NCBI RefSeq assembly: GCF_013373865.1
Contig: NC_050477.1
Location: 5,354,869-5,418,868 of the forward strand
Length of the DNA: 64,000 nucleotides
Source of the DNA: Monomorium pharaonis
Lineage: Eukaryota > Arthropoda > Insecta > Hymenoptera > Formicidae
Direction of reading: 5' to 3'
The stretch's first letter is position 1, and the number at the start of each line of letters is the position of its first letter. Under the pieces are notes generated by a model. The model was given only the letters and a program-made list of their open reading frames with translations, ran no database searches and was not told the DNA's origin. Of the stretch, positions 49,585 to 61,525 are shown in pieces. The translations under genes and the position numbers were made by a program.

Positions 49585-49737
49585 ATGGACAGCGTGCTGC
49601 CATCTTTTACAAATACTAGGAAATACCGGCGACGAGCGGGCCGTTCGCGCGTCTTATCAGCGTCACATCCCGAATACTTGCCCCACATACCTTTTTGTTG
49701 CGATACGCGCAGCAGGACGATGATCCGTTGCCCATGA
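49585..49737 (+). CDS. Candidate terminal exon, option 1 (50 codons)
   Basis: The acceptor TATCTTGCTTCAG precedes an ATG that is also phase 0, so it could follow the coiled-coil exon at 47596. The frame reads MDSVLPSFTNTRKYRRR and ends at TGA 49737. The acceptor is better than that of option 2, but the protein is Arg/Ser-rich with no domain. Only one of the two options is likely to be right. Confidence 0.2.
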   Translation: MDSVLPSFTNTRKYRRRAGRSRVLSASHPEYLPHIPFCCDTRSRTMIRCP

Positions 49738-49769
49738 TTCCCGCGTTCGATCCCGATCACCCGCGTTAG
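49713..49769 (+). CDS. Candidate terminal exon, option 2 (18 codons)
   Basis: Acceptor CTTTTTGTTGCGATACGCGCAG, then phase-0 QDDDPLPMIPAFDPDHPR and TAG at 49767-49769. It would give the coiled-coil exon a short acidic, proline-rich tail, a common kind of C terminus. It overlaps option 1 in another frame. Support is only the phase match, the acceptor and the protein-like composition. Confidence 0.28.
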   Translation, partial: QDDDPLPMIPAFDPDHPR

Positions 49770-52700
49770 GCCGCCGCGACTTTTTCATCTGCGCCGCTCC
49801 TCGTAGCATCACCCGGCTCTTCGTCGGCAGCTTCCCTCCTCGCGGGTCTCGTCCTCGTCATCCCGATCACGCGCGCATCAGAACCTGCTTCGTGAAAGTT
49901 GTCGTACATCAGCGTCTTTTTTTTTCTTTCTTATCAAGAATCACAACGCCGAAACTTCAATCCTTTTCGAACGCGCAAAGCAATCGTTCGTCTTTCTCTT
50001 TTATCAGGTTTTTTAAATTATTTTTTTATGTTGTTTGACGAAATATATGAAATCTTAATAGAAAAAAAGAGAGCGAGGGAGAGCGATAGATTAAAAAGGT
50101 GAAAAAATGTTGGCGTGCGCCATAAACGGAGCGCGGCTACTATTAAGATCTTAATCGCATGGCTAATTGATCGCGCTTGCAACATTTTAATTAATGTTCC
50201 CCTTAATTTGCCTTGCCAGTCGCGCTATTTGTCTTAATATTCTGCACAACGCACACGCAACACTTGCCACGTTTTTTTTAACAAACATCACGAATTAATC
50301 AATAATATTGATTTAACGCAAAGCAAGACGCAAGGCTATTCGTATCAATAGAGTTTTAATTAAAAAAGCAAAAGAGAGAGATTTACGTGTATTTTTTAAT
50401 GAGAAAGTTATAAATAAAAGGAAAAAAACTAAAATTTATTACCTTAATTTTAATCTTATAGAGATTTAAAAAAAAATTAATTTACAATGCGAATGAAGCA
50501 TTCAATCAATTATATTACATTACGTTTTCAATTATAATAAAGCGCAATCATATTGTTTTATTATTTGTATATTATTTGTATATTAATTTTGAATAAACTT
50601 TTATAATAATCGCTTGGCAATATTCTTACACATCATCCAATCATTTTTTTTTACCAATGTCCATGATTAATGATCCACAAGTATTGACAGCTGCCAGAAA
50701 CTTCTTTTTTTGTTCAATAAAAATAGAACGTGACGGGATCTCTAAACTCTTTTTAAACTCAAAGTCTTTTTTTGCGTTCTTTGATTAAAATATCACTATT
50801 TATTGCCTCTTAAAATATTCTACAAATAGTGATGATAGAGTCCTTTGTTAGTTTTCTTTCTCTGAAATTATATATTATTATCTTATGCTTTCTTTTTTAA
50901 TGGAGACATCTTGTTATTAATAATAATATTATTTATCGCAAGTTTGAGGTGCAAAACTACTACAACTGATCATTCACAAGTTGTTCTATTCTTTTATAAC
51001 TCGCAAATTATAAAAATGTTTGTGTATCTTTGCACACTTCAATGAAAACTGTTTTCAAAAGAAAAAGGAAGAAAAATGTTTAAAAATAAAAAGAGACAAT
51101 GTGTGTGCCGTTCTATTCAATGATAATTGAGATCGCCCCTGTCTTTCTATATTTCAAAATATTGCGCTCAGACGGAAAGGTCAAAAAGAGAGGAAAACAT
51201 ACTAATCCGAGTTGTAAAATCGATCGGTTGTAGTACCTACATCGATTCCCAACTTGGAGCTGGGAACAACATCTTTATTATTCGCAGATAAGAGTATCGC
51301 GTGTATTTAAAAAAAATTCCCTGATAAAATCCGAATAATAATCCAGTGTACAGAGAGCTCAATGTTGATTCCTACCTATATACGTTCACATAATCTTTAC
51401 TGGCATGCAGGCGAGATTTTCGCTTTCATACATACTTGGTATACTAAAATCGCAACTCATAAGTTAAAACAATGCAGCGGGGAAAAACGATTAATCGTTA
51501 TATTTCGTTCAATTTTCAGTTACCAGTGAATTCATTTGTCTCGTGTCCCACGCAGCGATGATCCTACTGGAACTATAGTTAAGAAGTCTGGAGTAAAACA
51601 CAGGCACGATTCGATCCGCGCGATTTCGGATTAATCGCGCGCGTCCGCGAACCGACGTGACGCAACGCAATTTTCGAGCACGCGGTGCCACGCGATAACG
51701 GTACTCGCGTGTGTCACGCACGTGTGTCGTCTCGCCGGACGCGCACGACGACGTCCCGGTACGACGCGGCGACTTCCAAAAACTGCCGGCCGCTGCCGAA
51801 TAATCGTAAGAAGGTCCTGGTTCCTCGCGCGCGCTTCACGGCAGGCCGACACGCGCGTGTTTACGCGTGCGCGCGTGCGAAACGGCCGGTCGAGCGCACG
51901 GTACCAATATCGCCATACTGGCGAGTCACCGCTTTATTTTCCACCGTTACATCACTGTACGTCGCGTCGCGCCGGCGATGGCTTATTAGCATAGCGATGC
52001 TTCGAGACATCGGGCAACGAGTCGCGCGGCCTCACGACGGCAACGCGTCGCTCTTATCGCACGCACGCGAAATAAACTCCTTCCCCGCGCACGCGAAACT
52101 GCAAGACTCGCACGCGTACAATAAATCTGCATAGGATGCAGATTGCGATTCGGCGCGCGACACGACCGGCCCGAACCGATCGGAAGTTGTGCGCGTCATG
52201 AAACTCGATGCCGAAAGACGATATCTTTATTTTTGACAGGTTTTAATTTAGGAAAAGATAACGATTGCGCTTAATTCCGTTTTGGTAAAAAATTCATCAT
52301 CGTTGTTCTCACATTTTATAGACACGTAACGTATTTTTTTTTTTTACAATACCTTAAAACTCATTAAAATTGTCAGTTTTTCGAGGCTGTTGCGATCAAG
52401 TATTGTTTTGAATGGCGGATGAACATTGGAATTACAAATCTCGAAAAAAATACCTCGGAAAAACGGACGCGCAATTTCAGAAGAGACACGACGCCACAAC
52501 AAATGCATCATGCGATGCGCCCGTCGCGCTACTGACACCGCTGCATCTCGCGTTCAGCCACGTGCTGGCCGTAAACATCGGCTTACGTCAGGCGCGATAC
52601 GAAAACCCGTTTTGTCAATGAAAGGATCACGATGGCGCGGTAGCATTTTGCATACGCAAAACAGTAGTCGCGTCACGTGGGCGAACTGTTTGAGGAACAC

Positions 52701-53100
52701 GAAGATTCAGATCAAATCGATGTTCGTGGGCGTTTGACATCGCGGATTAACAACTTCATGTCGGAAGTCACTTCGTCAAACATCGAAAGAAAAAAAAAAA
52801 GGAAAAATGACAATAATTATGTCAAAAGTACTTTTTTTTAATGATATAAGCGATTTACATTTTCTTAACTGATAATTTAAAATATATTAAATAAAATGGC
52901 GATAAAAAATTCTATACTATAGCCAAAAGTACGCAAACTGTATTTCTTTAAATAAAACTTAAAAGAAACCAAAGCAGGTGAGCTCTTTCATAATTGAAAA
53001 TTGTATTGTCTTCTTTATTCAGTAAGCATTTTTTCAATATTTATAATTACGGTAAAGATCACCGTAAGATCTTTTACAATAACACGAATGTCGTAATTTA
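49770..53100. other. Non-coding tract with a CpG-rich island
   Basis: AT-rich DNA (50200-51500) with a possible AATAAA poly(A) signal near 50716. It is followed by a CpG-rich island at 51600-52200 that may be another promoter. ORFs of 69-149 codons in and after the island, including a 69-codon frame starting at 52412, show no domain and no splice context. Confidence 0.45.
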
Positions 53101-56100
53101 AATTTGCTATGCAAGCAGACTTTCAGAGGCGGGGGATAATGAAAGAACGGCAGACATTTTTTATCAAAACATGTATAACGATTTATTGAGGATCTATCCA
53201 AGCATGTTAAATTTCTTGAAATGCAGGTACCTATCTATATCTACTCGCTAATATTACACCAGACGCGCAATTTTACTCGAAAAATCGACCGTGCGTACGC
53301 ATACGGTCCGTGCCTAATTTAGAAGGAGAGTTGTGTTTTGTGGAGTCACCTCTTTTTTCCTCTTTTCCTTTATTATTTTCACGTCGAACTATCTTTTTCG
53401 CCGGCACGATCGACGGCCGTGTATACGTGTGTGTATGTGTGTGACATGTAGAAATGGACGACGGCTAAAAAACGACGATATCTGTTTGCCTGTTGGCTCC
53501 TGCTACGGTAATGATAATTCTGTACATTACGTTTAAGATGCGCTACAAAAGTGTAACTTAATTCTTTCCCCTTGGTCGATATCGCGGAAGGAAAGGAACA
53601 GTCTTCTTCGTGGCTCTTTTTCGCGACCGCGAAAAAAATTGGCCAACGGCGCGCTTACATTGCACGATTTTCGAGCGAGATCGTATAACATCGATTCGTA
53701 TAAATTATGTTAATGTCCGCTAATTTTCTCGATCAATCGAAAGTGTTTGTACAAAATTTTATGATAACGTTGATTATTTTTTTACCATTCATTTGCTACG
53801 ATAAGAGATCATTCGTAATCGTTTGGTTTTGGAAGGATAAATTATTATAATCCGATCTCGCCTGATGCTCCATAATTTTTTAATCGATATATTGTTAACG
53901 ATATCGCAGTACAATCGTGCGGTATAAACGCGCCATTATCGAGATTGATCGCCGATCGCGATCGTGCCGGCCGCCGCAATAAATCTGCGGGATGGATCAG
54001 CTTACAATAGTTTTGATTGCCAGTCTTCGGTACTATGTGTTTTCCTTTGTATAATCGTTTCTCGGATATAGATGTTCTCTGCGTTCATCGAAAGGCCGAA
54101 TACTGTGATTGCCGGATGGCCGATTAAACTCTCGGCAGATCTTCGTCACATTCGAATGACATCAAGTTTTTCACAGTTACATAGAAATTGGTCTCAATTA
54201 GTACATGGCAATAAAAAACACGTTTCTTATCAAATTTTATTTATAGATTCTCAAACAAAAAATAATTAATTTATCTTTAATTTTATAAGTAATTAATAAA
54301 TTTATCAAATAAAATTTTATGCTAATTTAAATTTCTCTTTATTATTTCACAATATTTATAGCAAAATGTCATATGAAATGACAAAGAAACAAGATATTGA
54401 ATAACACAAAAAGTACAAATTTTAATATACTTTAATAATTTTTTTATATTAAAAAAAGAAAATATGTCGATGTAATTGATGCGCGAGCTACTCTTGACGA
54501 AAGATTGAGAGTTACGTCGATTCGGCATCATCTCCTATGTTATTCATCTTTTTTGATTTGGAAAACACGTGCTTTGATTTCACGTCATTCGTGACGCGAC
54601 TCATAAATGACTCAGCTCGATACTTGGTAATCGATAATTCAGAAAGGCTGGGGATCGGATATCCCGATGGGATAAGGTTCCGCTCTCCACGACGATGCGA
54701 GAGTGCATCACGTATCGAGAGAGACGTGATCGACCGCCCAAGAGAAACAAACCTTTCCGACAATCCGAGCGACGAAGGGGCAGTTTGTTTTGCAATTCGA
54801 TTCAATTCAATTATCGCAATTATATCCGCTCGATTAACGGGATTAATGAATGCGTCGATTTATCGGATTTGGTATTTTCAAGTGTGACTTCCTCCACGAA
54901 GATTTACAGCTAGTACCAGAAGAAACGAGTGCCCGGGATCGATTCTGTTTCTTGCGTCTTGCAACTAATGTTCGGGTAAGTATAACAATTAACGGGAATG
55001 TCTCCGGTTGGTTTGCAAATTTTCTCAGGTTTTGAAATTTAAAAATTACAAAGAACCGAAACATTGTACGTTTTTTTTTACGAGGAGAGAGAATATAATA
55101 TCCCACGATTTAATCCCGGATGAATTAAGTACAGCGTGATAAATGATACTAATATACAGCATATTACAAATATCAGTCGTTTCAATTATTAATCTGTTAT
55201 TCTGTACCCCAAGCAAGTTGTAACGACAGCTTGTTTTAGAGTAGTCTTTTTTTGCACGCAACATTCTCAACAGGCAGCATTATTCATTTCGGAAAATTGT
55301 TGCGCGATTTTTTTACGAAACCGGTCCCTGGCACGTTGGTGCGTAAACACATCTATGACATGTGCGCGACGAACTTTCGGTATCCTGTCACAATCGACGA
55401 TCGAAACAATACCCGAACGATCGGCAAGGGTGGCATCGATTTTTGAATCTTATTTCTCTTGCCAGACATTCGACGCTGGCTAACTCGTCTCGTCGCGATA
55501 AAAATTACACGATAAACGCGTCGACGAGTTTTAAAAGTTCATGAAACGAACGCTCATTCTAAATTTGAGACGTTCGATTAATCGTTTACGGGTAAGAAAT
55601 CGTTCTCGATCGCCGAATGTGACGCGTAAGACCTACTTAATTGTGAAAGACACGATTGAATCTACGATTCAAAAGATCGATCTCGAGAGACTCGAGAATA
55701 TATTGCGCAAGCAGAAATCCGAGAAGTGCAATTATTCGCCTTTACTTTGTACACGTCTTATATTGAATACTAATCTATTTTTTATAATTCCTTTTAATGT
55801 AATACTTACATTTATAACTTCGTCATAATTATTTAATAAAATTTAATAATGAAAGCAAGTTTCGTCTCTATTTTATATAATAAATGATTTGAGAGGAAAG
55901 ACAAAGACGAGAGAGAAATCGTATCTTGAGAATCTCGAAATCGATCGGCTGCATTATACTATTACACGGAGAAAAAGCTGATACAAAATCGATGTCCAAT
56001 CAGAACCGACACATACAGATAGGATAAAACTGCATTTAGTCGTTAATATAGCGATTAGCAGTGATTGGTTGCTTCCTCTTTTACGTTACGTAGAAGTAGA

Positions 56101-57742
56101 ACTGTGATAGGCATCGACGTTACATATTTTTTTTTTTTACTTTGTTTCTCTTTACAATTTGTCTTCTATTTACATTACTTCACCGACTTACGGCGGCTTA
56201 TATCGAATCTTATATCACGCGTGTTACGTATAATCTACAATACATAGTGTCGAGGTATAATACCGAGAGATCGAACGGCGAACCTCGTGGCTTATCGCTC
56301 GCGAAGAGATTTCTTCGCGTTATTCGCCAGGTATAACTTTTCGCGTATCATTCCTGCCATTACCCACAATATCAGAGTATATAATATACTATATAATATG
56401 CGCCGTCCTATACTACAATGTGCTGTACATTATATAAAATATGAAGAAGAAATATGTCCATATGTCGCGAAATGTTAATTCTCTATCGGAAGAAGCAACT
56501 TTCTCTTTTGTTCTGTTACACAGCAAGCGATTTTTGAAGATAAGATAAGTATAAAACTCTTTTAAAAATTGATTATTCCAATAAGATAAGAGAATACAAA
56601 AGTCAGATTAAATGTATATTAAAATTAAAGGTTTTTGAACTTGAAATGAGAGATATATAAGTAATAACTTACAATTTCGTGAAACATACTTTTATATCTT
56701 ATACCCTCTGTATGCATTTAAACTGAGAGAGATAAATAGGGTTGTCACAATTTCGGCAAATAAAATTTTAATGTTCTCTACTGTTATTTGAGTTAATTCA
56801 AGCGAGGATTAAAATTTCGCGAGTTTTTGCGAAAATTTATCGCGGAAGTGTCTTATCGGTCATGGATCGTCGAAATAGTTACCTCTTGTGATTTTCGTTA
56901 TCTTTCGTCTCTTGCGATTTTTCTGCCGAAGAACCGCTGCGCTTCCACGATACTTTTTCTATTTCCCGATGCAATTACAATATTATACAGAGCGTATAGT
57001 GTTGGGCTCTACTTAATATCAGTGCAATCAATATCGCGACGAGTTGTACTGTGCCATGATAGCAATAATAATAATCTCGTCGGCATCGCTTATCTCGAAT
57101 TGTTCAAAATACAAAAATTACACGGCGGAGATCAGCCTCTCTACATCTAGATATATATTTATATATACATAAATTTTTTCTTGTCATTCTCTAGCTGTGG
57201 TACGATATACTATATGTATATTACACGCTCCTCGTCGTCGTCCCTTACTGTTTTGCACGAAATATTCTCTTTTTCTTTCAATTATACTTTAACGTTGCGG
57301 CAGAGACCGCAGCGGTCTTCGGGTGATTAACGAGCTTCTCTTCGTGAGCGATTTGTGTACGAAATTCGCCTCGAGTTGGTTAGAGGAAGAAGAACGCCAC
57401 TTAGTATATTACATAAGTGTATCGACAGGCTGCCACAATTAATCGCGTGCTGTAACGAAATTGATTTTGCTCGCGTTAAATTTGGAAACCAAAACTCGTG
57501 AATTGTTGAAGATCAGTATAATTATAATCGTTCGATTAAGAAAGCTCTACGTAATTTAAATAACGTAACGTCGTGAAGTATCAATCTTTGTACAATGCTC
57601 GCTTTAACAAAGGTTGCAGTATACCCTGTATATGTGTTTTTGATCTTCCACGATCTTTAGACAGACGGTCAACCAAATAATCGTGAATATCTTGGGACCC
57701 GATTAATTATCGGGCAGTCCGTGTGTACGGGGTGTGTAATAA

Positions 57743-57777
<35 letters not shown>

Positions 57778-57790
57778 GTATGTATGTGAG
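57743..57790. repeat. (GT)n microsatellite
   Basis: GT run grading into GTAT repeats. Confidence 0.92.
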
Positions 57791-57885
57791 AAGACATATC
57801 CAAAGCAGCTTCTAAATTATTTTGGCCATGAGTTTAGGGTGATTTAGACACGGTCTGCGCCACCCGGGCCATGGATATTATTACG

Positions 57886-57903
57886 CACGCACGCACGCAC
57901 GTA

Positions 57904-57935
<32 letters not shown>

Positions 57936-57939
57936 CACA
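57886..57939. repeat. Compound (CACG)n-(CA)n microsatellite
   Basis: About nine CACG/TACG tetranucleotide units followed by (CA)n. Alternating purine-pyrimidine throughout, about 100 bp after the (GT)n run. Confidence 0.92.
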
Positions 57940-58319
57940 TATATCGACTAAATCGCAAGAGGGCTAACGTCTACGTGCAGTACAATGGCGTCGTCGACAC
58001 GTTGAGAAGAAAAAATTCCGTTAGACGTTAGACACGCGAATACGAATATTAATCTTAAGAGAAAGACGCGCGATGCTAGAAAGGGAGCTCATTCATTTTT
58101 TACCGATTACCGCTTTACACGCACGAGTACACACTGCCGAAGATCGTCGATTTCTATTTACAAGATTGCATTAACTGCGTTGGACTTAATGGTAAGTAGT
58201 AGTAATTAGACACACGAGCCCACTGAGAAGTCTATTTGAGTTAAGTCCTTTAATCACGGATACGGGAATTCGCAAGCTCCCGATCGATGATTAAGATGCT
58301 CTCGCAACTCCGCAAATCT

Positions 58320-58625
58320 ACATTTTTTAATATTAAATAATTATTAATTACTAATCAATTATCTTATATAATTATTTCAGTGGTAATTAATGAATAATTT
58401 AGCTTATATATTTAAAAAATGTACATATTAATTTTTTAGATATTAATTAGTTAAAACATTGATTAATAATTAATTGATAATTAGTTTTTAAAATTAGCGT
58501 TTTTTTAAATTTTGTTATTGTAATGTGTAGTAAACACCAATTTATCTATTTATTTGTAGAATTATTAACATCTGACTAATTAATTTTTCACAAATCAGAT
58601 CAAATAATGATAATTAATTATCTCA
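58320..58625. promoter_or_regulatory. Cluster of TAATTA homeodomain-type motifs
   Basis: At least eight TAATTA or ATTAATTA occurrences in about 300 bp. This exceeds what I see in other AT-rich stretches of the window, though low complexity alone can produce such clusters. A role as an enhancer bound by homeodomain proteins is speculative. Confidence 0.2.
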
Positions 58626-59420
58626 TTGAGTTTTACAATATACGTGCGAGAGCATCGCAGACGAGAACTACAATTCTACTTACGCAGGAAACACCAAGAA
58701 CGAGAAACACACAAAACACGAAATCGGAGGATCGATGATCGAGCGTGTCCGCGCTTGAAACTCCGTCTCCGATTCTCGTCCAGTAATATTTATAAAAAAT
58801 AGCACTCCCGCCGAAGCTTCTCTGAAATATCTTACAACCGCCACTACTGTGATAATCTCAATTTTTTTCCCCAGTCGTAATCGCGTCTGAGGCGAAGGCT
58901 CGATCAGCGATCGTTTATCTTAGAAAACACTACGTTGTTGTTTAATCTACGTGAATATCGTCGCGTGAAAAAAAAAATATATAGAACACGCGTCGTCGAA
59001 AATTCTTCTTGAAATCGATCGCTCCTTGGCATTTTAATGTACATGTCGATCAATCCCTTAGTATCATATCGAGAATTAATCGTTGCCCGATATCGAAAGA
59101 TTAGCGAAGTTGCACAAGGTGCATTTCCAGCCCGTAGGCTTATTTAAAAGGTAGAAGGGTCCTTAAATTCTAAAACGTGAATTATCCACTTATCTCACAG
59201 CGAGAGCTCTTCCGCGTGCCCTTTGTAAAAGCGAAGAAGCGTCTACGTTTCTATTTCTATCTATGTACATCGACAGCCTCGCGATCGCTTAAATGCTATA
59301 TCTGTGACAGTCACATGGAAAGAACCTTCGGGCTACTTTCAAGGTACACGCCAATATCCCCTCGAAGTCCTCCGCAGAATCGTTGAGTATTTATACAACT
59401 TCTATCAGGCTTGTCTTCGT

Positions 59421-59495
59421 TTGTATGCAGGATGTTCGGTAACGAGCACGTTAAATAAAAATTACGTGTTATGTGTGTACGTGTTACGTCGATCG
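59421..59495 (+). terminator. Plus-strand poly(A) site
   Basis: TGTA at 59421, AATAAA at 59454-59459, then a GT-rich stretch (ACGTGTTATGTGTGTACGTG) within 30 nt. All three parts of an animal cleavage/polyadenylation site are in order and at normal spacing. DNA beyond it becomes strongly AT-rich. No coding end could be tied to it. Confidence 0.4.
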
Positions 59496-61428
59496 TAATT
59501 TGAAATATTTTCCGTGATTTTTAAAATTTCCACAATTTTAATTGTTATCTAATTTTATAATATTTTAATCGGGAAAAGAAAGTGTTTACTAACAATTTGT
59601 TCAATATATCAACATGTGACTTATCTTGATTAAATTTATATTCAAAGATTCAATTCGACTTTTGAAAACTGTAAAAGAAGATGATATTCTGAATTTTATA
59701 CTTTCTGAAAATATACTTAAGAATGTATGTATCGCATTATAAAATATTAAAAATTTTATTCAAATAAAATTATTAAAATTTTTGATAAAAAATGGTATAA
59801 AATACATAAAACGTACATTTCCAAACATCCTGTTGATTTTGGTGTGTGTGTGTGTGTGTGTGTGTGTGTATCGAATTATGAAATACACATCTGTATGTTT
59901 CTGAAAAGACGTAATCTGTACAATCAGACGACTTCGTCTGATTTCGCGCAGAATTTTAGCATTCTTTATTTTATTTCCGTTCTCTAATTTTAATTCCATT
60001 TAATTATGACGTATCAAAAAATGACTTCAAATTTATATTCTTTTTCATTTCTCGTCCTTCGAGAATCAGGAGAATACAAGATTTTAACTCGGTAAATTGA
60101 ATTTATTGCGATTACTTTCTTCGCAAAATACTTTTAGTTGCCGCGATTAAGTATATGTTATTGATTTGCTAACTACATATCCTTCGCGCGGATCGTCATT
60201 AATCCTTGGCCCACAGAATCTTTATTGCGTATTCTTACGTAAACATGACATGCTTTGCCAATGGCATAGTTATAATTCTGCATAGATTGTGCATTGTCTG
60301 CATTTATTAACGATAAATGTCATAAATTTGCAAGATTTATATTATGTATTATTACTATACATATATATAACATTTTAGAGTATATATTAAGTGTTTAGAA
60401 ACGAAATTTACATTAAAATTTAATTTCTTATTTCACTTTTATTTTAACTTAATTTATACTTAATTTTTATTAATCTTACTTTATTTTCAACTTTTTTATT
60501 CTTTTTTTATTATATTTTTTAAATTAAAATTAAATATTTAAATATCGCCAATGTAAGTAGATATAAAAATAATTAAGTTAATTAAAATAAAAAACAATAG
60601 TTATAATATATTACTATAACTATTAATAAAAATACAAAATATAGGAACTGAAAAGAAATATGTAATAAAGAAATTAGCATTGAAATTAATGATCTAGACA
60701 TTATTAATTTTTTTTATGTAAGTATTTTTATTTCAAAATTTATTTAATTTTTTGCTACGTCATACGCGAATAAAAAAAAGGTTGCTTTTACTTTCGCACT
60801 ACCATTTGCTTATACATTCAATTTATCTACGGTCCTGTATCGTGAAGCTTTAAACGTGGCTCGTAAAACGTGCGATTGCGACAAACACGTACAACACACG
60901 CATGGTTCGTTTGCCGCTTTATGACTCGTAAGTACCAAGTAACTGCACGTAATTGCCTTCCCAGTCTTTTCGCACCCTTTCGGCTTCTTTCTGGCAGTCG
61001 ATGTCAATCTCTCGTCGACTTTTCGATGCCTCAAACTTTCACAAGTATCAAGGAAATCATCGAATTTCAGAATATCGAGAAACTGATCTATTAAAAAGTC
61101 ACATTCTGCAGAATTTTATAGATCGGATAAAACAGATTGTGATGAATTATTATTTTATCTTTGTAACTTAGAATAATAACAAAATGAAAAAAGTTAGTAA
61201 ATAAAATTATATGTAAACTAAAGAACAAAGTAAATAATGTCTTGAATAATTAAGAACTAATCGAATTAGTTTAGACCTTTTTAAAATTAGAACTTGAAGC
61301 TGCATTTATAAGTTTAAAGTTCAAAAATTTTAATCTTTACTACTTAGTGCTTTAATATCCTCACAATGTCGATAATTTTTAAATGTTATAAATATATTTA
61401 TTCCTTTTTTTATTTAAAATTTTTGCAG
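59460..61428. other. AT-rich tract, no supported gene
   Basis: Very AT-rich with a (GT)n run at 59841-59868. One slightly richer patch at 60810-61070 is open on both strands for about 74 codons and matches nothing known. Confidence 0.5.
59841..59868. repeat. (GT)n microsatellite
   Basis: About 14 GT units; it produces a Thr-His repeat in the antisense ORF. Confidence 0.93.
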
Positions 61429-61525
61429 AAGGTCGGATTTTAATCTCGTTTAAGTATCGCGAGCAAACGATCGAAGTGCAAGAAATCAGCGAAAAATCAA
61501 ACGAAGTCGCGCTCGATCCGAGCAA
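61429..61525 (+). CDS. Possible isolated plus-strand exon (97 nt, partial, unrecognised)
   Basis: A T-rich tract ending TTTTTGCAG (AG at 61427-61428) and a good donor AA|GTATGT (61526) bracket one open frame. It has two leading bases and reads GRILISFKYREQTIEVQEIS, then about 12 further residues. Composition is protein-like and GC is higher than the flanks. The start GRILISFKY loosely recalls the beginning of C2-type beta-sandwich domains, but that is too weak to assign. No neighbouring exon with compatible phase was found, so it may be chance. Confidence 0.28.

Larger units (their letters stand above)
53101..59453. other. Moderate-GC, ORF-dense tract of unknown role, possibly a long 3' UTR
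   Basis: Roughly 6 kb with higher GC and fewer stops than the flanks. Many overlapping ORFs of 60-116 codons lie on both strands (for example 54537-54887 plus and 54805-54512 minus), and none has a recognisable domain. One strong plus-strand donor (TTCGG|GTAAGTAT at 54975/54976) was noted without a matching exon. The tract ends at a good plus-strand poly(A) site and then gives way to AT-rich DNA. A long untranslated region of a plus-strand gene would explain this, but it is not shown. Confidence 0.3.

Noticed and set aside
53127..53226. 100-nt plus-strand exon candidate (NMYNDLLRIYPSMLNFL)
   Set aside because: The open frame is only about 45 codons including flanks and the downstream acceptor is poor. 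Kept only as a remark under the 53-59 kb tract.
54512..54887. Opposed ORFs of 97 and 116 codons
   Set aside because: Four frames are open at once over the same 350 bp, a stop-poor stretch and not a sign of coding.
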